Source: 1-14-0-10-37-14 sp037130845 (GTDB lineage: Bacteria; Patescibacteriota; Patescibacteriia; Patescibacteriales; Patescibacteriaceae). From it: 64,000 nt of DNA. The notes under the pieces are model-generated. The model searched no databases. It was not told the origin of the DNA and was given only the letters and a program-made list of their open reading frames with translations. The position numbers were made by a program, and so were the translations under genes. Below, piece after piece: positions 59,672-64,000 of the stretch. Each line of letters opens with the position of its first letter. Position 1 is the first letter of the stretch. The stretch is taken from contig JBAXSE010000001.1 of the NCBI GenBank assembly GCA_037130845.1, forward strand, positions 54,733 through 118,732. Direction: 5' to 3'.

Positions 59672-60340
59672 ATGAAATCTCCCATCAAGCTCACTTGGAA
59701 GACCGAGTTGTTGCCGGTGCTGGCGATCGCCGTGTCTTTCGTGCTCAGCTTCTACTTCTATGCCCGTATGCCCGCAATGGTGCCGACGCATTGGGGCGTC
59801 AATGGCGTGGCCAATGGCTGGTCCGGCCGGGCCTTCGGCGCATTTTTTGTCCCGTGCCTGATTATCGGTATGTACGGCTTGTTCCTATTCTTGCCCAATC
59901 TGGATCCCAAGAAAGACCGCTATCAGGAATTCGAGGCCGTCTATCATCGTTTCAAGGCCTTGATGCTCCTCTTCATGCTGGCTGTCTACATCGGCACCGG
60001 TATGGCCGGTATCGGCTACCAGGTGCCGATAGACCAGTTCATCTCATTTTTTGTCGGTATCCTGTTCTTCTTCATCGGCTTCCAACTCAAGGATATCAAG
60101 CCCAATTGGTTCATGGGCATCCGCACGCCTTGGACCATGAGTTCGGATTATGTTTGGCAGGAGACGCATCGGGTGGGCGGCATCATCTTTATGATTGCCG
60201 GCGTCATCATGGCTATTTCCGGCTGGCTGCCTGTCGTCTGGCGCGTTCCGGCCTTCATCGCCACTATGATCCTGCTCCTGGCCGGCACCATCCTCTATTC
60301 CTACTACGTCTATTGGCAAGAGAATAACAAGAAGAAATAA
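59672..60340 (+). CDS. SdpI/DUF1648-family membrane protein
   Basis: A 222-residue protein with about seven membrane helices. The N-terminal DUF1648 motif MVPTHWGVNGVANGW and the SdpI-type segment FMGIRTPWTMSSDYVWQETHR are both clear. SdpI of Bacillus gives immunity to a secreted toxin and also signals to a regulator; most relatives are uncharacterised. No sdpC- or sdpR-like gene is adjacent. It starts 9 bases after family B copy 3 and ends at a bidirectional terminator. Confidence 0.88.
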   Translation: MKSPIKLTWKTELLPVLAIAVSFVLSFYFYARMPAMVPTHWGVNGVANGWSGRAFGAFFVPCLIIGMYGLFLFLPNLDPKKDRYQEFEAVYHRFKALMLLFMLAVYIGTGMAGIGYQVPIDQFISFFVGILFFFIGFQLKDIKPNWFMGIRTPWTMSSDYVWQETHRVGGIIFMIAGVIMAISGWLPVVWRVPAFIATMILLLAGTILYSYYVYWQENNKKK

Positions 60341-60341
60341 C

Positions 60342-60372
60342 AAAACGCTCCGATGTTAAATCGGAGCGTTTT
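60342..60372. terminator. Bidirectional terminator
   Basis: A 13-bp stem AAAACGCTCCGAT/ATCGGAGCGTTTT (60342-60354 with 60360-60372), loop GTTAA, between the convergent SdpI-like and cupredoxin genes. Confidence 0.9.
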
Positions 60373-60383
60373 TTGGACTGCGC

Positions 60384-60803
60384 TTATTGGACGTTGATGG
60401 TGCCGGTCATCGAGGGGTGGATAGAGCAAGAATAGGAGAAGGTGCCGGTCTGGGTGAAGGTGAAGGAATAAGTCTGGCCTTGGCTCAGGGTCTGGGAATT
60501 GAAGGTGGCGGAAGCGATCTGGTGCGGGGCAGAGTCATTATTGGTCCAGGTGACCGTCGTGCCCTTAGCGATATTCAAAGAGGCTGGGCTGAAGGCGAAG
60601 TTCTGTATGTTGACGCTGCTAGTCTGGGCGGCTGGCTGCTGGGTAGGTGTCGGGTTAGCCGTGTTATCGTTAGTATTGGCTGTTGGTTTGGTAATAGGCG
60701 TAATATTGGATTCCTGAGTAGCCGGAGTATTGGCTACCGGTCCGCAGCCTGCCAGTAATAGCGATACCCCGAACAAGAGCGAAAGATAGATATATTTTTT
60801 CAT
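60384..60803 (-). CDS. Cupredoxin (plastocyanin/azurin-like) lipoprotein
   Basis: The 139-residue product starts with a lipoprotein signal (LLLAGC, Cys20). A T/P/N-rich linker (about 25-62) and a cupredoxin domain follow, with type 1 copper ligands visible: His in SAPHQIA, then Cys, His and Met in YSCSIHPSM. It would bind copper outside the cytoplasm, for electron transfer or storage. No respiratory chain gene is in the window. Its nearness to the csoR-copA operon suggests shared copper physiology. A GCCGG hairpin (60816-60834) lies in its 5' leader. Confidence 0.88.
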   Translation of the reverse strand: MKKYIYLSLLFGVSLLLAGCGPVANTPATQESNITPITKPTANTNDNTANPTPTQQPAAQTSSVNIQNFAFSPASLNIAKGTTVTWTNNDSAPHQIASATFNSQTLSQGQTYSFTFTQTGTFSYSCSIHPSMTGTINVQ

Positions 60804-60878
60804 ATAGTTTATTAAGGCCGGCCGAGACCGGCTAAATTATTAATTGCTTAATTATACTCCTAATGATTATAAATTAAA

Positions 60879-60906
60879 ACGCAGCAAACCTCGTGGGTTG
60901 CTGCGT
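60879..60906 (-). terminator. Intrinsic terminator of the 60915-61670 gene
   Basis: The stem ACGCAGCAAACC/GGTTGCTGCGT, with one bulged A, is followed on the minus strand by TTTTAATTT. Confidence 0.75.
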
Positions 60907-60914
60907 ATATTATT

Positions 60915-61670
60915 TTAGTTGCTGGGCGCTTGAGTGATGGGCGGGTCGGATAATGGCCTATTCAGAACCTGGACTATGAGCAGGAATATGTCATTCCAAG
61001 TCTTCTGTTCCGCATAGGTCTGGTGGTACAGCTCTTCAAAACCGTCATCTTCTTCTCCTTCGCCGATAAAGGCGGAGTCATCGATCTTGGAGAAGCAGAA
61101 CAGTCGGCCGAGCGGTTCGCCCTTGGTGTCGAAGAATGCCTCGATAGCATGGGTTGAGTTTTCGACATCCGAGCCAGTCCAGCAGGTCAGGCCTAGAGCG
61201 GTCAAGGCTGATACCCAGGCATCCAGTTTCTGTACATTGGCAGCCTTAGCTTGAGCGATATCGGCTGCAATCTTTTCGTAGTTCAGGACATAATCCGATG
61301 GGTCAGGCAGCGGGCTAGCCAATTTATCGGCTATCAGTTCGAACAGATCTCCCCAAGTCTCTTGGGCGCCGGACAGATGGTCGAAACCGTCGTTATCATC
61401 TTCGCCGAAGCTTACATCGGCAGAGTCGCCGAGCAGGGAAAAGTTGAACATCCGGTCGTAGCCTTCAAAAGAAGCCTCGATAGCATGGGTGGGATTCTCA
61501 ACATCCCGTCCGGTACTACAGGCCAAGCCAAGAGCCGTTAAGGCCTTGACCCAAAGCTCCAGGATGCGGGCTTTGGCTGTGCGTAGGTTATTGAATTCTG
61601 CAACCAGCTGGCCGGTTAACTCGCTGATTCTGGCTGAAATGTCCAAGGAACTAAGTTCGCTATTACTCAT
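60915..61670 (-). CDS. Unknown protein made of two tandem homologous domains
   Basis: A 251-residue protein counted from the ATG at 61670, which follows GGAGTTTATC; a TTG four codons upstream overlaps that ribosome site and is less likely. The two halves are clear repeats: ALTALGLACSTGRDVENPTHAIEASF and ALTALGLTCWTGSDVENSTHAIEAFF, each split here only for reading, then FGEDDNDGFDHL vs GEGEEDDGFEEL and ETWGDLFELI vs KTWNDIFLLI. The domain (about 100 residues) was not recognised. No signal peptide. It is transcribed from a perfect promoter at 61736-61764 and divergent from the hydrolase gene. Confidence 0.7.
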   Translation of the reverse strand: MSNSELSSLDISARISELTGQLVAEFNNLRTAKARILELWVKALTALGLACSTGRDVENPTHAIEASFEGYDRMFNFSLLGDSADVSFGEDDNDGFDHLSGAQETWGDLFELIADKLASPLPDPSDYVLNYEKIAADIAQAKAANVQKLDAWVSALTALGLTCWTGSDVENSTHAIEAFFDTKGEPLGRLFCFSKIDDSAFIGEGEEDDGFEELYHQTYAEQKTWNDIFLLIVQVLNRPLSDPPITQAPSN

Positions 61671-61735
61671 GATAAACTCCAATATCGGTGAAAAATTTAG
61701 CCCTATTGCAGAGCTATTTATATTTTTGTGTTAAT

Positions 61736-61764
61736 ATTATAGCAGTTATATTGTCTATTGTCAA
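61736..61764 (-). promoter_or_regulatory. Perfect sigma-70 consensus promoter for the tandem-domain gene
   Basis: On the minus strand, TTGACA (61759-61764), 17 bases, TATAAT (61736-61741). Confidence 0.88.
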
Positions 61765-61847
61765 TAGAAAGGATAACCACAGGAAAAACAAGATATCTCA
61801 ATTTTTTGGCTATATTTAGCTAATATTTGTGGGTATAGCCTGAGTGA

Positions 61848-61876
61848 TTGACAATATTACCAAAATATGGTATAAT
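61848..61876 (+). promoter_or_regulatory. Perfect sigma-70 consensus promoter for the hydrolase gene
   Basis: TTGACA (61848-61853), 17 bases, TATAAT (61871-61876). The 83 bases between this and the divergent promoter contain GGCTATATTTAGCTAATATT (61808-61827), related to the palindrome at 37465. Confidence 0.88.
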
Positions 61877-61914
61877 TGAGCACAAATAATGTTCTTTAAC
61901 TTGAGGAATTCAAA

Positions 61915-62823
61915 TTGGAAATAAGCAATCAAGCAGAGCTGTCAGTCAACTTTAGACTGGTAGAAATACCGGTTAATGTCCAAGACCGCACAAGTATCAT
62001 GGCCAGAGTCTATGGCCATAGTCTGGATGTGGTCATCCTGCACCCTGGCCTCGGCCGGGACGCAGCGCATTACGACCTGTTGGCCCGCACTTTAGCAGCC
62101 GCCAGCGGTTGCCAGATAGTGGCCTACGATCCTCGGGGACATTATCTTGACCCTAGGACCGGCGAACCGGAAAACGTTTATTCGTTCGACGGCATGCTCT
62201 CGGACTTGTCATTGGTAGTCGACTATTTCAAGCAGGGGAACCAGGTCAAAGTGATCGGCTTCAGCAATGGCGCCTTGGTCTCGGCCTTCGCGGCTAATAA
62301 TCCGTCGGTCGACGCTCTCTGCCTGGTCAGTTGTCCAGTCAGCCTGTCTGACAGCATCGCCTATGCCAGGATGTGCCGGCTGTTTGCCGGCTTGTCGCAT
62401 GCGCAGATGAAGCATAAGTTCGATAAGTATTTCGGCCGCTTCTGCCGCCACGATAGCTATATCAGGCATCACCGCGGCAATCTGTCATCGGCTCTGAAGA
62501 TTGGCAAGTTGTATGTCAAATGTTTTGCCGACCATGTCCGCAACGTGATGTCCGCTCCGACCCTGTCCGAGCTGCCGCCGGCAATCTCCACGCCGACCAC
62601 CTTTATCTTTGCCAAGCATGACTTTGTCTTGAAGCATAAGTTCTCCAAGATTCCTCAGCTGTATCAGCAAGTTTTCCAACGATTCGAAAATCTGCAGCTG
62701 ACAGTCCTGGCAAAGGCGACCCACGGCTTCGGCTTAGCCAAAAAACAAAAGCTCTCCGCCCAATCGCAAAAACTGGCAGACGAGCTGATCGCCTTTATCA
62801 ATAACGCACAAACAACACTCTAG
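61915..62823 (+). CDS. Alpha/beta hydrolase
   Basis: A 302-residue protein with the alpha/beta hydrolase layout: HPGLGRDAAHYD (oxyanion loop), VIGFSNGALVSAF (nucleophile elbow G-x-S-x-G), an acid residue in FAKHDFVL, and the catalytic histidine in ATHGFGLA. The substrate is unknown; lipases, esterases and lactonases all use this fold. The start codon is TTG, preceded by GAGGAA 6 bases upstream; no ATG fits. It has its own consensus promoter and a terminator that overlaps its last codons. Confidence 0.86.
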   Translation: MEISNQAELSVNFRLVEIPVNVQDRTSIMARVYGHSLDVVILHPGLGRDAAHYDLLARTLAAASGCQIVAYDPRGHYLDPRTGEPENVYSFDGMLSDLSLVVDYFKQGNQVKVIGFSNGALVSAFAANNPSVDALCLVSCPVSLSDSIAYARMCRLFAGLSHAQMKHKFDKYFGRFCRHDSYIRHHRGNLSSALKIGKLYVKCFADHVRNVMSAPTLSELPPAISTPTTFIFAKHDFVLKHKFSKIPQLYQQVFQRFENLQLTVLAKATHGFGLAKKQKLSAQSQKLADELIAFINNAQTTL

Positions 62824-62833
62824 GGTGTTGTTT
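62810..62833 (+). terminator. Terminator of the hydrolase gene
   Basis: A 9-bp stem AAACAACAC/GTGTTGTTT (62810-62818 with 62825-62833), then TTCATTT. It overlaps the final codons and stop of the gene. Confidence 0.8.
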
Positions 62834-62878
62834 TTCATTTATGGTATGACAAATTATATTTAATATTAAGGTAAATTT

Positions 62879-62928
62879 TGCCATAAATACTATTTGTATA
62901 AAATCGATAACAAATAGTATTTATGGCA
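62879..62928. repeat. Perfect 19-bp inverted repeat
   Basis: TGCCATAAATACTATTTGT (62879-62897) is exactly complementary to 62910-62928, with a 12-base spacer. There is no T-tract, so it is not a standard terminator. It lies 22 bases upstream of the -35 box of the candidate small RNA and could be an operator or a small insertion remnant. Confidence 0.75.
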
Positions 62929-62950
62929 GAGGCTAGTAGACGTGGCCGAT

Positions 62951-62979
62951 TTGACAATAAACGTAAAATAGGCTATTGT
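62951..62979 (+). promoter_or_regulatory. Promoter of the candidate small RNA
   Basis: TTGACA (62951-62956), 17 bases, TATTGT (62974-62979). The expected start, about 7 bases on, is G62986, the first base of the predicted closing helix. Confidence 0.75.
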
Positions 62980-62985
62980 ACATTT

Positions 62986-63080
62986 GTGCTTGTGGGCGCA
63001 AGCCCCGTTCGGCTAATCCGCAAGGAACATAAGCCGAAAAGCAGGCACAACAAAAACACTCTCTCGCGAGGGTGTTTTTG
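62986..63080 (+). ncRNA. Candidate stand-alone small RNA (three-way junction plus terminator)
   Basis: GTGCTTGT (62986-62993) pairs over 8 bp with GCAGGCAC (63041-63048). Inside are two hairpins: GGGC-GCAA-GCCC (62994-63005) and TTCGGCT...AGCCGAA (63008-63014 with 63032-63038), the latter capped by TCC-GCAA-GGA with an asymmetric AA/ACATA internal loop. Both loops are GNRA. A strong terminator follows (63052-63063 with 63068-63079). A promoter, a compact fold with its start at the helix, and a terminator together define an independent ~95-nt transcript. The GCAA hairpin recalls SRP RNA domain IV, but the internal loop does not match it. No known family was recognised. Confidence 0.6.
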
Positions 63081-63081
63081 A

Positions 63082-63567
63082 TTATCCATCTTCTATTATT
63101 TTTGAACCGATTATCCTGTGGCTATTGGTAAGTGTCCAGAAAGGCATTACGCTCCAAAAATGATAGTTGCCTGCATCTCCTCCAATCCTTCTAACAACGG
63201 TATTAATTCTTATTTTTTTAGAAAAACTTACAATCGAAAAAAAGCCGAACCATTCAATTGTTTTAGTTTTACTGTAGCCATTTTTGTCTTTCTTGCCAAT
63301 CGGGCATATTGATCGTCTGTATTCTTGGACTGTGGTGGCAATCTTGATGATTTCAACAGCATAATCAAGATGCCTGAATTTTGTCTGTTGGACGTGTTTG
63401 CTTCGCTCGCTTCGGCTTCCGTCATAACTAAGATGATGGAAGCCATCTGAATTAAAGACGATGGGGGATTTTAAAGCTGGGCAATAAATGCTGCCAATCT
63501 TTTTATAGTTAGCTTCGGTCAAGTCTTTCAGTTTTTGAAATTCTTTTAGGTCTAATTCTGGCAACAT
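63082..63567 (-). CDS. Unknown protein, possibly a BECR-type RNase toxin
   Basis: A 161-residue protein without signal peptide. SPIVFNSDGFHHLSYDGS, a basic helix with RHLDYAVEIIKIA, then beta strands FFSIVS and KIRINTVVRRIGG, and WSVMPFW form an order that loosely resembles PBECR/EndoU-like nuclease domains (strand, H, helix, basic strands). The match is by eye and weak. It converges on the small RNA gene, whose terminator ends only 2-3 bases from this gene's stop. Confidence 0.5.
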   Translation of the reverse strand: MLPELDLKEFQKLKDLTEANYKKIGSIYCPALKSPIVFNSDGFHHLSYDGSRSERSKHVQQTKFRHLDYAVEIIKIATTVQEYRRSICPIGKKDKNGYSKTKTIEWFGFFSIVSFSKKIRINTVVRRIGGDAGNYHFWSVMPFWTLTNSHRIIGSKIIEDG

Positions 63568-63680
63568 ATAACGTTATGATACATTTCTTGTTAAGATAAA
63601 ACAACAAGAAACGTTACTCTGGTTGTATTATTGGGATTTTTGTGCTAATTTTAAAGTTAGATGGTTATATAAAAATATTT

Positions 63681-63965
63681 ATGAATAAAATTTTATTGTT
63701 AGTGGTATCATCTCTACTGTTAACTGGTTGCAGTATTTATACATCCACAAATACAGAAAATAAACCAAAAGAAGTATCAACAACTAAAGAAACATTAATT
63801 CAAAATAAGCCGCAAGAAGTGCAAGTTAAGATAGCGACTTCAACTCAAAATCAATCTACGGTAGATCAAAAAAATGAAAACATAAATATTGATAAGAAAG
63901 TTGAATTTGATTTAAGTAGTAAGTGTAATTCTGATGCGGAAACTTTTTTTAATCCCTTGGGGTAA
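63681..63965 (+). CDS. Predicted lipoprotein, possibly truncated
   Basis: A 94-residue product counted from the ATG at 63681, with a type II signal peptide (MNKILLLVVSSLLLTGC) and a mature part rich in K, N, T and Q. It ends KCNSDAETFFNPLG just where a palindromic sequence begins (63959), so the original C-terminus may have been cut off by that repeat. Function unknown. Confidence 0.6.
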   Translation: MNKILLLVVSSLLLTGCSIYTSTNTENKPKEVSTTKETLIQNKPQEVQVKIATSTQNQSTVDQKNENINIDKKVEFDLSSKCNSDAETFFNPLG

Positions 63966-63985
63966 ATTCCCCGCAGCTTGCTGCG
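63959..63985. repeat. Palindromic repeat at the window end
   Basis: GGGGTAAATTCCCC is followed directly by CGCAG-CTTG-CTGCG. The two hairpins look like the start of a dispersed palindrome. It supplies the stop codon of the preceding lipoprotein. The window ends before the element can be delimited. Confidence 0.5.
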
Positions 63986-64000
63986 TATTGAATGATGGCA

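Noticed and set aside
62986..63080. The small RNA as 4.5S SRP RNA
   Set aside because: The TCC-GCAA-GGA tip is similar, but the conserved symmetric loop of domain IV (CAGG facing AGCA) is missing, and the molecule has a second hairpin where SRP RNA is a single long helix.
62923..63081. A 52-codon reading frame starting ATGGCAGAGGC
   Set aside because: It runs through the promoter, the RNA fold and the terminator of the candidate RNA, has no ribosome site, and its composition is explained by those elements.
1..64000. Alternative genetic code with UGA as glycine, known in some related lineages
   Set aside because: TGA is used as a stop at gene ends, for example in the overlapping ATGA junctions of the restriction operon, and is absent inside the conserved genes; tryptophan is TGG.

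Overview
The window looks like part of a small bacterial genome of the Candidate Phyla Radiation (Patescibacteria), using the standard code with TAA, TAG and TGA all acting as stops. The evidence is indirect: a tandem array of short T4SS-pilin-like membrane proteins, GIY-YIG genes beside RNA genes, many short palindromic repeats, a single-chain helicase-nuclease, large secreted proteins with CG...GPW-WTC repeats, and few recognisable pathway genes. No rRNA or other phylogenetic marker was compared, so the lineage is an inference.

Layout. 1-10.9 kb is core: four pilin-like paralogues, a lipoprotein, nusA, a K+-independent membrane pyrophosphatase (hppA), a GxxExxY protein, trigger factor (tig), two envelope proteins, smpB, the tmRNA gene, a GIY-YIG gene, tRNA-Leu(TAA) and tRNA-Gly(GCC). 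10,978-31,306 is an integrated genomic island. It starts in the 3' end of tRNA-Gly, carries a tyrosine integrase and an excisionase-like protein, and ends at a 21-bp copy of the tRNA 3' end. Its cargo is several small unknown DNA-binding or zinc-ribbon proteins, a type I restriction-modification operon (two S genes, M, an embedded AAA ATPase, R, and a YgjP-like metalloprotease), a membrane-anchored trypsin-like protease, a Cas4-like nuclease fused to a DEDD exonuclease (DUF2779 type), a GIY-YIG protein and an ADP-ribosylglycohydrolase. No relaxase, phage structural gene or transposase was seen.

31.3-43.3 kb holds unknown proteins under strong sigma-70-type promoters, a K/A-rich histone-like protein, a divergent MutS-family ATPase, a PAS-containing sensor kinase, and a three-gene minus-strand set (glycosyltransferase-like, EamA transporter, clan GH-A hydrolase). 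43.8-51.2 kb has the UvrD-type helicase with an AddB-like nuclease domain, a stand-alone tRNA-binding domain, a LysM-M23 peptidase, a GIY-YIG gene overlapping tRNA-Ala(TGC), and a frameshifted membrane protein. 51.2-64 kb has a 1,332-residue secreted protein with a C25 (gingipain)-like domain, a copper module (csoR, DUF305, copA, with an SdpI-like protein and a cupredoxin lipoprotein nearby), an internally duplicated protein, an alpha/beta hydrolase, a candidate stand-alone small RNA, and a lipoprotein that may be truncated.

Two features cut across the window. First, there are families of short dispersed palindromes (family A about 114 bp, five copies; family B about 125 bp, three copies). 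They lie between core genes but were not seen inside the island. Second, a set of poorly characterised genes shares promoters with TTGACA, exactly 17 bp, and a TATAAT-like box, often followed by a GGAGTT(T)ATC leader. The best candidates for something undescribed are the protease/nuclease cargo block of the island (26.2-31.1 kb), the small RNA at 62,986-63,080, and the palindrome family that brackets a GxxExxY gene.
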